DNA from: an uncultured Actinoplanes sp.
GTDB taxonomy: Bacteria; Actinomycetota; Actinomycetes; Mycobacteriales; Micromonosporaceae
Direction: 5' to 3'
Assembly: GCA_934667465.1 (NCBI GenBank)
Contig: CAKUMG010000092.1
Location: 1-11,716, forward strand
Length of the DNA: 11,716 bases
Shown: piece after piece, positions 1 to 5,413 of the stretch
Position numbering within the stretch: position 1 is the stretch's first letter
Layout: each line of letters starts with the position of its first letter
Program-made: the position numbers and the translations under genes
Notes under the pieces: generated by a model
Told to the model about the DNA's origin: nothing
Seen by the model: only the letters and a program-made list of their open reading frames with translations
Databases searched by the model: none

Positions 1-1
1 G

Positions 2-202
2 GTCAGCTCAGGGCTGGACATCGACACGGGAGGCGGCGAAGTCCTCGCCCAGGCGCCACGACTGCCGCCCAGGATGGCCGCCACCGAGGGATGGCGTCCG
101 AACCTGGAACGCGCCGGTGCGTTGTTGTCGCCCCGCAGCGTGGACGTGGTCTTCGCCGTGAGCCACTCCACGCGCACCCTGATCGAGGCCGGGCGGAAAT
201 GA
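2..202 (+). CDS. C-terminal fragment of an unrecognised protein (cut by the left edge)
   Basis: An open frame enters from the left edge and stops at TGA 200-202, giving 66 residues. The reading has normal protein composition (SGLDIDTGGGEVLAQ... then SPRSVDVVFAVSHSTRTL..., ending EAGRK) and strong G/C at third codon positions. The other plus frames here read as Arg/Pro-rich shadow. No membrane segment or recognisable catalytic motif is visible in the fragment. I do not recognise the family. The start lies outside the window, so size and function cannot be judged. It converges on the minus-strand Rv3235-family gene, with about 190 bp of GC-rich non-coding DNA between the two stops. Confidence 0.55.
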   Translation, partial: VSSGLDIDTGGGEVLAQAPRLPPRMAATEGWRPNLERAGALLSPRSVDVVFAVSHSTRTLIEAGRK

Positions 203-317
203 GGCTGAGCCGGTGTCCTCCGGCAACGAGCGGACGCCGGCGTGAGACCCGGGACGGCCGCCGCCGGTGGTGCTCGGCGGACGCCCCGGGGGACAGCCGT
301 GGTCTTGCCGGGCCGCA

Positions 318-396
318 CCGTCGGGCCGCGCCGTCGGGCCAGCCCTAGGGTCGGGCCCTCGGGCTGGGCCGGCGGGCTGGGCCGGCGGGCTGGCGG
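318..396. repeat. GC-rich 13-bp-period tandem repeat
   Basis: CGGGCTGGGCCGG occurs at 360-372 and again immediately at 373-385, followed by a shortened third copy at 386-396 that touches the stop codon of the neighbouring minus-strand gene. Just to the left, CCGTCGGGCC occurs at 318-327 and 331-340, again with a 13-nt period. The tract is non-coding in the frames I trust and sits between two convergent genes. No uridine-rich terminator is visible. It may simply be slippage-prone GC-rich sequence. Confidence 0.6.
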
Positions 397-1197
397 TCAG
401 ATCAGGCGCAGGACCGTGGCCAGCCAGGCGGTGTCGTGGCGTTCGAGGCGCAGGGCGAGGGCCCAGGCGCGGGCCGGGCAGAGCAGGACGACGGCCGCTT
501 CGACGGCGCCCGGACGGGGCTCGCAGAGGTTGAGCTGCGCGACCGTGAGCGCGACGGTGCGCCGCTGCCGCGTGTGCTTCTGCAGGTCGCGGCGCACGTC
601 GGCGACCCGCTGGGCGGCGACCAGACCCTGCGCGACGACGGCCGGCGCCTCGCGGGGCAGCGCCAGCCTTCGCAGGTGGGCGGCCGGGCGGTGGCCGTCG
701 AACACCTCGACGCACGCCTGCACGAACCGCCGCACGGCCAGCCGCGCCTCCGTCCCCGTCCCACCGGCACGCGGCCGAGCTCCCGCCCCGGCGCTGCCGG
801 TCGGTCCTGCCGTCGCCCGGACCCTCGCGGCCAGGGGCGTCTCTGCGGCCCCAGACGGGAGTGCCTCGCTGATCCCGGGTGCTCGTGGTGCGTCGGCTGC
901 CCGGGTGTCGAGCGTTCCGGGCGACCGCTTCCCGCCGGGTATGGCCGGGAGCGTGGCGTCAAGGCCGGGCGGGTCGGCGGAGGGAGGGGCGGGGAGGGGC
1001 TCGTCCGGGTCGGCCTCGGCCGCGCGGGCCTCGTCGGCGCGGGCCAGGGCGGCGCGGGCGGTGCGGAGGCGCGCCAGGCCGGTGGCGTGCCGGCGCGGGG
1101 CGGGCTGCTCGTCGTCGTAGGGCGGGTCGAACTGCGGTGCCCGGCGGAGTCTCATGGCCGGTCGCGGGTCCGGACGAGTCAATGCGGCGGTGGACAC
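397..1197 (-). CDS. Rv3235-family protein (DUF6459-like)
   Basis: This protein of about 266 residues has a low-complexity Ala/Pro/Arg-rich N-terminal half, carrying a PPYDDEQ segment near the start, and a conserved C-terminal domain of about 120 residues. The domain begins near AVRRFVQACVEVFDGHRPAAHLRRL, continues through LNLCEPRPGAVEAAVVL and ends WALALRLERHDTAWLATVLRLI. This is the pattern of the actinobacterial Rv3235 family, whose biochemical function is unknown. No signal peptide or membrane segment is seen. The start is uncertain. I prefer GTG at 1197 because GGGG precedes it at 6 nt and a promoter-like TTGACC-17-GACACT lies upstream. ATG at 1155 (MRLRRAPQFDPPYDDE) is the main alternative but has no visible Shine-Dalgarno, and GTG at 1248 is also in frame. 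It could be co-transcribed with the helix-turn-helix gene upstream. Confidence 0.75.
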   Translation of the reverse strand: MSTAALTRPDPRPAMRLRRAPQFDPPYDDEQPAPRRHATGLARLRTARAALARADEARAAEADPDEPLPAPPSADPPGLDATLPAIPGGKRSPGTLDTRAADAPRAPGISEALPSGAAETPLAARVRATAGPTGSAGAGARPRAGGTGTEARLAVRRFVQACVEVFDGHRPAAHLRRLALPREAPAVVAQGLVAAQRVADVRRDLQKHTRQRRTVALTVAQLNLCEPRPGAVEAAVVLLCPARAWALALRLERHDTAWLATVLRLI

Positions 1198-1253
1198 CGG
1201 GCACCCCAATCCTTGCGTTTGCATTCGACAGCTTCCGTTTGCCTTCACTGTCG

Positions 1254-1282
1254 AGTGTCGGGATGCACCGGACCCCGGTCAA
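1254..1282 (-). promoter_or_regulatory. Candidate sigma-70-type promoter for the Rv3235-family gene
   Basis: On the minus strand, TTGACC (1282-1277) is separated by 17 nt from GACACT (1259-1254). The -35 matches TTGAC well, while the -10 keeps only the A2 and T6 of TANNNT. Transcription would start near 1247, leaving about 50 nt of leader before the preferred GTG. This is pattern recognition only. Confidence 0.4.
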
Positions 1283-1299
1283 CGCCGCCCGGTCGAGCC

Positions 1300-1308
1300 T
1301 GTGGATAA
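1300..1308 (-). promoter_or_regulatory. Perfect DnaA-box 9-mer
   Basis: The minus strand reads TTATCCACA, the classical DnaA-box sequence, between the helix-turn-helix gene and the Rv3235-family gene, just upstream of the candidate promoter at 1282-1254. It is next to a short A-rich run on the plus strand (1313-1318). I saw no second box nearby, so this is not an origin. A single regulatory or titration site, or chance, are the options. Confidence 0.45.
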
Positions 1309-1322
1309 CGCAGAAAAAGGCT

Positions 1323-1553
1323 TCAGTCGGTGCTGTCGCGCTCGGTCAGCGGGTTCTCCCGCACCCAGCGGGCCGTCTCGTCGTACTTGCGCGCGATGTA
1401 TTCCTCGAGCTTGGCCCGTTCCACCCGCCACTGCCCGCGCCCGCCGATCTTGATCGCGGGAAGCTCGCCGCTGCGCACCATGTGGTAGACCTGCGAGTCG
1501 GTGACGTTGAGCTCGGCCGCGACGTCCCCCAGCGGCAAGAACCGCGGTTCCAC
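1323..1553 (-). CDS. Small excisionase-type helix-turn-helix DNA-binding protein
   Basis: This is a 76-residue protein with an N-terminal MerR/excisionase-like winged helix (HTH_17 type) at about residues 4-52. LPLGDVAAELNVTDSQVYHMV forms the helix-turn-helix, followed by the wing AIKIGGRGQWRVERAKLEEYI. A short charged tail ends in RDSTD. Proteins of this size bind DNA and act as regulators or recombination directionality factors. No integrase or phage gene is present, so a chromosomal regulatory role is more likely. I chose GTG 1553 because AGGAGG lies 5 nt upstream. The longer ATG start at 1580 adds nine residues (MIPTAQEDR) but would place this Shine-Dalgarno inside the gene. It lies between the Lrp-type gene and the Rv3235-family gene, all on the minus strand. 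Confidence 0.8.
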   Translation of the reverse strand: MEPRFLPLGDVAAELNVTDSQVYHMVRSGELPAIKIGGRGQWRVERAKLEEYIARKYDETARWVRENPLTERDSTD

Positions 1554-1558
1554 TCTGT

Positions 1559-1564
1559 CCTCCT
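1559..1564 (-). promoter_or_regulatory. Strong Shine-Dalgarno that decides the HTH start
   Basis: AGGAGG on the minus strand lies 5 nt before GTG 1553. This is the best ribosome-binding site in the left half of the window and favours the GTG over the upstream ATG at 1580. Confidence 0.65.
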
Positions 1565-1631
1565 GCGCCGTCGGAATCATCAGTTTGCCACCGACAGGCC
1601 CCGGCAGCCTACGACGAGGTGGATGCCGGCC

Positions 1632-1646
1632 GCCGCGGAGCGCGGC
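1632..1646 (-). terminator. Short GC hairpin directly after the Lrp-type gene
   Basis: GCCGCG (1632-1637) and CGCGGC (1641-1646) form a 6-bp stem with a 3-nt loop immediately after the minus-strand stop codon at 1647-1649. There is no T-tract, so termination is only a possibility. A 10-bp direct repeat, GCCTACGACG, flanks it at 1607-1616 and 1645-1654. Confidence 0.3.
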
Positions 1647-2099
1647 CTACGACGGCGTGATCGCGCGACCCGGCAGCGGGCTCGAGTAGACGACGCTCGT
1701 CGTCACCGCGCCGAGGCCGGCGATGCGCCCCGTGACCTCCTCCAGGTGCCGCATCGAGCGGGTCAGCACCTTGAGCACGAAACAGTCCTCGCCGGTCACG
1801 TGGTGCGCCTCGATGATCTCCGGGGTCGTGTCCAGCAGCGCGTGGAACGGCTTGTAGTTCCCCGTCGGATAGCGGAGCCGGACGAACGCCATGACGCCGA
1901 GCCCGAGCTTCTCCGGGTCGAGCGCGGCCCGGTAGCCGGCGATGACGCCGGCCTCCTCGAGGCGGCGCACGCGCTCGGCGACGGCGCTGGGCGACATGGC
2001 GACGGCGCGGGCCAGTTCCGCGTACGAAGCGCGCCCGTCCTGCTGCAACTCGGCCAGCAGTCGCTCGTCGGTGCGGTCGATCGGGGGATCAACGGTCAT
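1647..2099 (-). CDS. Lrp/AsnC-family transcriptional regulator
   Basis: The 150-residue length is typical for the family. Residues about 8-57 form the N-terminal winged helix-turn-helix (DERLLAELQQDGRASYAELA, then SPSAVAERVRRLEEAGVIAGY). Residues about 65-140 form the ligand-binding/oligomerisation RAM domain (GVMAFVRLRY, VTGEDCFVLKV, the helix around HLEEVTGRI, then TTSVVYSS). Members form dimers to hexadecamers, bind amino acids or related small molecules and control nearby metabolic genes. The gene is divergent from the rhodanese gene with only 93 bp between start codons, so it probably controls both itself and the rhodanese unit. The effector cannot be read from the sequence. No Shine-Dalgarno precedes ATG 2099. 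A TAGCTT hexamer 6 nt upstream suggests a leaderless transcript. Confidence 0.93.
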   Translation of the reverse strand: MTVDPPIDRTDERLLAELQQDGRASYAELARAVAMSPSAVAERVRRLEEAGVIAGYRAALDPEKLGLGVMAFVRLRYPTGNYKPFHALLDTTPEIIEAHHVTGEDCFVLKVLTRSMRHLEEVTGRIAGLGAVTTSVVYSSPLPGRAITPS

Positions 2100-2105
2100 G
2101 CCGCC

Positions 2106-2111
2106 AAGCTA
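2106..2111 (-). promoter_or_regulatory. Candidate -10 of a leaderless promoter for the Lrp-type gene
   Basis: The minus strand reads TAGCTT, ending 6 nt before ATG 2099. It fits the TANNNT actinobacterial -10. No convincing -35 is seen. No Shine-Dalgarno lies between it and the start. Confidence 0.4.
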
Positions 2112-2158
2112 CCGGGGAAACCACGGCGGAGTGACCCGCACACCGCGCGGAGGCCGTG

Positions 2159-2185
2159 TTGTGGCCGCGATGACGCTCCTACTGT
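2159..2185 (+). promoter_or_regulatory. Candidate promoter for the rhodanese unit
   Basis: TTGTGG (2159-2164), a 15-nt spacer and TACTGT (2180-2185) end 7 nt before ATG 2193. The spacer is somewhat short. The start codon would be at or next to the transcription start, and no Shine-Dalgarno is present. The site overlaps the short divergent control region shared with the Lrp-type gene. Confidence 0.45.
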
Positions 2186-2192
2186 TCTCGTC

Positions 2193-2606
2193 ATGCGTAC
2201 ACCTGTGGAGATCTTCGCCGAACGACTGGCCACCCAGACCGACGTGTCGGATGTGCGGCAAGCCTCGGCCGACGCGTTCGTGCTGGTCGACTCGCGGTCC
2301 CGGGCGGCCTGGGACCAGGGTCGTCTGCCCGGCGCCGTGCACCTGCCGACGGCGGACATCGGGGTGCGGGCCGCCGAGCTGGTCGAGGCCGGCCGGCCCG
2401 TCGTCACGTACTGCTGGGGTCCGGGATGCAACGGCGCGACCCGGGCGGCGCTGGCGTTCGCCCGGCTCGGCTACGAGGTGCGGGAGATGCTCGGCGGCGT
2501 CGAGTACTGGGTCCGGGAGGGCTTCCCGCTCGTGACCGCGGACGGCGAGGTCACCCGGCAGCCGGACCCGTTGACCGCCCCCGCCACGGCGGAATGCGGC
2601 TGCTGA
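2193..2606 (+). CDS. Rhodanese-like domain protein with extended CWGPGC active loop
   Basis: This is a 137-residue single-domain rhodanese. VLVDSRSRAAWDQGRLPGAVHLP (about 30-52) is the typical substrate-entry region with the conserved D33, R35 and G47. The active-site strand and loop follow as VVTYCWGPGCNGAT (70-83), then the helix and GGVEYWVREGFPL. C74 occupies the catalytic (persulfide-forming) position, and the loop is about two residues longer than a standard rhodanese CRSGNRS loop. It carries a second cysteine, C79. The last three residues are CGC, giving four cysteines in all. Rhodaneses shuttle sulfane sulfur; the acceptor here is unknown. It is cytoplasmic, with no signal peptide. 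The divergent Lrp-type regulator suggests control by an amino acid or sulfur metabolite (inference). The long open frame extending upstream to 879 is shadow, and coding begins at ATG 2193. Confidence 0.9.
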   Translation: MRTPVEIFAERLATQTDVSDVRQASADAFVLVDSRSRAAWDQGRLPGAVHLPTADIGVRAAELVEAGRPVVTYCWGPGCNGATRAALAFARLGYEVREMLGGVEYWVREGFPLVTADGEVTRQPDPLTAPATAECGC

Positions 2607-2644
2607 TGAGATAAAGGGGTCGCGACGAGAGCGGGGAGACGAGA

Positions 2645-3154
2645 GTGGCGATCACCGAGCAGGTCCGGGTCTACGTGCCGGCGACCGTGCCGATGCTGGC
2701 GGTGCTGCGGGAGACCGGGCAGCTCGGCGATGGGGTGACCGGCGCGCATGCCGTCACCCCGGCGCTGCGCGAGTGGTACGCGGAGGGTGACGAGGAGGAG
2801 CTCGAGTACGTGGCCTTCACCCGGGCCGCGCAGGGCGCCCTCCAGCTGCTCCGGCGCGACCCGCAGGCGCCGCGCCGCCGCGTGGTGGTCTCCGCCGACG
2901 TGCCCGCGGGCTCGCTGGTGCGGCAGGACACTGAGCTCGGGTCGAGCGCGGTCCGGCTGTCGCACCCGCTCTCGATCAAGGCGGTCGCCGCGATCCATGT
3001 GGACGGCACCGACGCGGCGGGCGCGGTCGGCGCGGCTGCCGGGGTGGTCGAGGAGGCGCTGGCCGGCGACCCCGACGCGCAGTTCACGGTCGACGGTGCG
3101 GAGGATCACGAGCTCGAGTGGTACGTGGTCAGTGAGCTCGATCAGCTGATCTGA
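2645..3154 (+). CDS. DUF6912-family protein
   Basis: This 169-residue, soluble, acidic protein starts at GTG 2645, with GGGGAG 6 nt upstream as the Shine-Dalgarno. It resembles a conserved actinobacterial family of unknown function (DUF6912, recalled by pattern). The markers are an N-terminal [14 protein letters not shown], the segment [21 protein letters not shown], a central [10 protein letters not shown] and a C-terminal [14 protein letters not shown]. No catalytic motif, membrane segment or signal peptide is seen. It follows the rhodanese gene by 38 bp with no terminator between them, so one transcript is likely. It ends on TGA 3152-3154, which lies in the left arm of a hairpin shared with the convergent membrane-protein gene. 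Confidence 0.75.
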   Translation: MAITEQVRVYVPATVPMLAVLRETGQLGDGVTGAHAVTPALREWYAEGDEEELEYVAFTRAAQGALQLLRRDPQAPRRRVVVSADVPAGSLVRQDTELGSSAVRLSHPLSIKAVAAIHVDGTDAAGAVGAAAGVVEEALAGDPDAQFTVDGAEDHELEWYVVSELDQLI

Positions 3155-3168
3155 CCGGCCGCGGTCAG
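3151..3168. terminator. Symmetric hairpin containing both convergent stop codons
   Basis: CTGACCG (3151-3157), loop GCCG, CGGTCAG (3162-3168) form a perfect 7-bp stem. TGA 3152-3154 ends the plus-strand gene, and TCA 3165-3167 is the minus-strand gene's TGA. The intergenic gap is only 10 bp. Being symmetric, it could act in both directions, but there is no T-tract and the stem is short. Confidence 0.5.
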
Positions 3169-4388
3169 GCCTCCTTGCGGGGCGCGACGCGGGCCGGCTC
3201 GGTGTCCTCGACCCGGGCCTCACGCCCGGCAGTGCCTTCCGCTCGTCCCTTACGCGCTGCTTCGCCGGCGTCCGTCGCCGGCTGCGCGGGCTCGTCGTCT
3301 TCCGCCCGGGCCGCCCGCTCGATCTCGTCGGGGTCGGTGGGCCGGTCCCCGGCGGGCTCCACGGTGGCCGTCTCGGCCTCCGGCCCGGCGGGGCGGCCCG
3401 ACCCCGCGACGGCTCGGCTGCGGGCGTTGGCGCGGCCCGCGGAGGCCGACTCCGGTGCGGGAGCCTCGTCGGCCGGGGCCTTGAGGGTGCGGCCCACGAC
3501 CAGCATCGCGGTGAACGCGCCGACGAAGAGGACCATCAGGCCGTTGTTGAGCCGCGTGTCACTGAGGAGCTGCTGCACGGCGGTGTCGAGCGGGCTGACC
3601 CGGCCGGCGAGGTCGAGCACGCGGGCGCCCGCCGTGCGGGTGAGCAGCTCGGCCACGATGAGCAGCAGGCCCGGGCCGCCGCCGGCCAGGGCGTAGAACG
3701 GCCAGCGGACGTCCGTGCCGCTGCGGGCGCGGGCGCGGCGCAGCAGCCAGTAGGTGAGCAGGCCTGAGGCGAGACCACTGAGCAGGCCCTGCGCATAGCC
3801 CCAGTAGCCGGCCGCGTCGGCCTGCGAGCGCGAGGTGTCGCCGGCGCCGAAGACCGGCAGCAGGTCGTCCTGGAGGAACGCGAGCACGACCCCGACCAGG
3901 AACACCACGATCGACGCCCAGCAGACGGCGGCCAGCACGCGCGGATAGCGGAACCCGGCCAGGGCGCCGCCGATGGTGGCCGCCGCGGCGACCGTGCCAC
4001 CGACCACCGCATAGATCCAGCCCTCGGTGTTGATCGAGATGATGGCGAGCGCGCCCGCCAGGCCCGCGGCCAGGCCGGTTGCGGCCGAGACCGCGAAGCG
4101 GACCGTGGCGCCGAGCTCGCGGCGCCGGGAGATCGCGGCGAGCACGGCCAGCGCGATCGTGGCGCCGCCGATCAGGCTCGCCGACACCGCGCCGGGCATC
4201 GCGTAGGCAGTGGAGACGACCTCCAGCTCGGCCTGCTCGTTGCCGGTGATCGTGGCCCGGGCGGAGAACAGCATCGCCGCCGCCCACGCGAGCCCGACCA
4301 GGGCCAGCACGAGCCCCGCCGATGTCGCCCGCTCCGGGGCCTGCCGCCCCGCGCCGGCCCCGATGACCTCGCTGTCCGCCTCGCTCAT
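3165..4388 (-). CDS. Polytopic membrane protein with long disordered acidic C-terminal tail
   Basis: This is a 407-residue protein that I do not recognise as a named family. About eight hydrophobic segments are visible, near residues 24-42, 67-86, 97-117, 124-145, 151-171, 197-216, 230-250 and 282-300. They include the motif RYPRVLAAVCWASIVVFLVG and a short extracytoplasmic-looking loop, FLQDDLLPVFGAGDTSRSQ. From about residue 303 to the end the protein is Ala/Glu/Pro/Arg-rich without hydrophobic segments, which suggests a disordered cytoplasmic tail. Such proteins are common, lineage-restricted and uncharacterised in Micromonosporaceae (inference). The start is ATG 4388, without a Shine-Dalgarno. 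A TACGCT hexamer lies 7 nt upstream and a 14-bp GC palindrome lies at the expected -35. No transporter or enzyme signature is visible. Confidence 0.85.
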   Translation of the reverse strand: MSEADSEVIGAGAGRQAPERATSAGLVLALVGLAWAAAMLFSARATITGNEQAELEVVSTAYAMPGAVSASLIGGATIALAVLAAISRRRELGATVRFAVSAATGLAAGLAGALAIISINTEGWIYAVVGGTVAAAATIGGALAGFRYPRVLAAVCWASIVVFLVGVVLAFLQDDLLPVFGAGDTSRSQADAAGYWGYAQGLLSGLASGLLTYWLLRRARARSGTDVRWPFYALAGGGPGLLLIVAELLTRTAGARVLDLAGRVSPLDTAVQQLLSDTRLNNGLMVLFVGAFTAMLVVGRTLKAPADEAPAPESASAGRANARSRAVAGSGRPAGPEAETATVEPAGDRPTDPDEIERAARAEDDEPAQPATDAGEAARKGRAEGTAGREARVEDTEPARVAPRKEA

Positions 4389-4395
4389 GGCCCAC

Positions 4396-4401
4396 AGCGT
4401 A
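4396..4401 (-). promoter_or_regulatory. Candidate -10 of a leaderless promoter for the membrane-protein gene
   Basis: The minus strand reads TACGCT, 7 nt before ATG 4388. It fits TANNNT, and no Shine-Dalgarno intervenes. Confidence 0.4.
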
Positions 4402-4416
4402 TCGGGGGCACGCGGC

Positions 4417-4430
4417 GGGCCCGCGGGCCC
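4417..4430. promoter_or_regulatory. 14-bp perfect palindrome at the -35 position of the membrane-protein gene
   Basis: GGGCCCGCGGGCCC is fully self-complementary. It lies 15 nt upstream of the candidate -10 (4401-4396, minus strand), where a -35 element or operator would sit. GC palindromes are frequent by chance in such DNA, so an operator role is only possible. Confidence 0.3.
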
Positions 4431-4734
4431 GGGGCCGGGTCATCACCTGGTGCGAAGCGGGCCGCCCCGGCTGGCGTGCGGACGGTGCGATTGCTCCAAC
4501 AACGACAAACCGGCCGGATCGGTCGCCGGTGCCGTGGCCTGCGAATATCCCGGCTTGCGCCGATTGTCTGCTGTGTGGGTGAAAGTCGTTTCTTCATTTT
4601 TGCGCGGGCCCGCGATCCGTGGCCTTTGGCGCGGTAACGGACCTCGAGCGCCGTCTGACCGTTTCCGTGAGCCATGATACCCGCTGAGACCCTCGCTCAC
4701 CGGCTAAAACGCCCGGTGCGGACGCTCGTGGTCG

Positions 4735-4755
4735 GACTGTCTGTGCGGGACAGTC
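4735..4755. promoter_or_regulatory. 7-7-7 inverted repeat upstream of the PadR-family gene
   Basis: GACTGTC, a 7-nt spacer and GACAGTC form a perfect dyad 75 bp before ATG 4831. PadR-family proteins often autoregulate through dyads in their own promoter region, so this is the best operator candidate here. It does not match the ATGT-N8-ACAT consensus described for classical PadR, so assignment is tentative. Confidence 0.35.
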
Positions 4756-4830
4756 GTTTGTGGAGACGCAAATTGGACGGATCGGGCGAAATCCTGGACG
4801 CCGGAGAAACAAAGTGGCAGCTTAGAAGGC

Positions 4831-5346
4831 ATGCCCGACTCTGAAATCAACCCTACGGCTGCCGCTCTGCTCGGCCTGCTCCACGACGGGCCGATGACCG
4901 GCGGACAGCTCATGGCGGCTGCCGAACGCCGTCTCGGGCCCTACTGGTCGATGACGCGGAGCCAGGTCTACCGCGAACTGCCGGTCCTCGCCGAGATGGG
5001 TTTCGTCCGGCTCGGCAAGCCCGGGCCTCGGTCCAGCCAGCCCTATGCCATCACCGCCGCCGGCAAGCGCGCCTTCAGCCGGTGGCTCGCCGATTCGCCC
5101 GGCCGTGACGCGATCCGCAACCCGGTCGCGCTGCGCGTGGCGTTCGGCCAGCAGCACGCCGGTGGTCAGCTCAAGACGCTCTACACCGGCGCCAACGAGT
5201 TCCATTCCGAGGCCCTCGCCATGGCGCGTGAGCAGGCCAAGGAGGCCAAGAAGGCCGGCGATCAGTACGGTGCCGCGGCGCTCGAGTTCGCCGTCGCCTA
5301 TCACAAGGCGGCGCTGAGCTGGCTCAAGACCGCGCCCGCGGAGTGA
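4831..5346 (+). CDS. PadR-family transcriptional regulator
   Basis: This is a 171-residue protein. Residues about 10-75 form the winged helix-turn-helix of the PadR family ([41 protein letters not shown], then wing residues [18 protein letters not shown]). Residues about 90-168 form a shorter helical C-terminal domain ([20 protein letters not shown]...) that mediates dimerisation in relatives. PadR proteins are usually repressors that respond to small hydrophobic ligands and often autoregulate. The ligand and targets here are unknown. The divergent membrane-protein gene is one possible target because both share the 442-bp control region. No properly spaced Shine-Dalgarno precedes ATG 4831, since GAAGG is only 1 nt away. 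CAGCTT (4818-4823) is a weak -10 candidate. A hairpin after the stop separates it from prfB. Confidence 0.9.
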   Translation: MPDSEINPTAAALLGLLHDGPMTGGQLMAAAERRLGPYWSMTRSQVYRELPVLAEMGFVRLGKPGPRSSQPYAITAAGKRAFSRWLADSPGRDAIRNPVALRVAFGQQHAGGQLKTLYTGANEFHSEALAMAREQAKEAKKAGDQYGAAALEFAVAYHKAALSWLKTAPAE

Positions 5347-5368
5347 CAAGAACTGCGACGTAGCACGG

Positions 5369-5398
5369 GCCGCCCGGTCCGCTGAACGGCCGGGCGGC
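5369..5398 (+). terminator. Hairpin between the PadR-family gene and prfB
   Basis: GCCGCCCGG (5369-5377) and CCGGGCGGC (5390-5398) form a perfect 9-bp GC stem. A 12-nt loop can add a further CCG/CGG pairing. The following bases are GTATTCT rather than a long T-run, as is common for actinobacterial terminators. It lies 23-52 bp after the stop and abuts the candidate prfB -10. Confidence 0.6.
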
Positions 5399-5399
5399 G

Positions 5400-5405
5400 T
5401 ATTCT
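5400..5405 (+). promoter_or_regulatory. Candidate -10 of a leaderless prfB promoter
   Basis: TATTCT is followed by 8 nt and then GTG 5414, with no Shine-Dalgarno between. The -35 position would fall inside the preceding hairpin and shows no TTGAC-like sequence, so support rests on the hexamer and its spacing. Confidence 0.4.
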
Positions 5406-5413
5406 CGGTAGTC

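Larger units (their letters stand above)
4389..4830. other. 442-bp divergent intergenic region with several dyads
   Basis: No credible gene or known RNA is visible between the divergent membrane-protein and padR-type genes. The region is less GC-rich than its surroundings at 4475-4610 and 4755-4830, as promoter regions often are. It holds a 14-bp palindrome (4417-4430), a 12-bp palindrome CGCGGGCCCGCG (4603-4614) preceded by a T-rich stretch, an inverted repeat GTGAGC/GCTCAC (4667-4672 and 4695-4700), a stem CACCGG/CCGGTG (4698-4703 and 4713-4718) and a stem GACTGTC/GACAGTC (4735-4741 and 4749-4755). It presumably carries both promoters. A small RNA cannot be excluded. Confidence 0.5.

Noticed and set aside
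8..715. 235-residue minus-strand open frame at the left edge
   Set aside because: Its composition is almost only Arg, Pro, Ala and Gly, and it overlaps the better-supported Rv3235-family frame and the plus-strand C-terminal fragment.
1300..1308. Replication origin at the DnaA box
   Set aside because: Only one box is present, and there is no dnaA, dnaN or AT-rich unwinding region in the window.
1323..1553. Mobile-element excisionase marking an integrated element
   Set aside because: No integrase, attachment-site repeat or phage gene is visible. The fold is also common in chromosomal regulators.
879..2192. A long plus-strand open frame continuing upstream of the rhodanese gene
   Set aside because: The upstream part is Arg/His/Asp-rich antisense of the HTH and Lrp genes. 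Conserved rhodanese sequence begins at ATG 2193.
4585..4614. Rho-independent terminator at the T-rich stretch next to the 12-bp palindrome
   Set aside because: On the plus strand the T-run precedes the hairpin, and on the minus strand the hairpin is followed by A residues, so neither strand has the required order.
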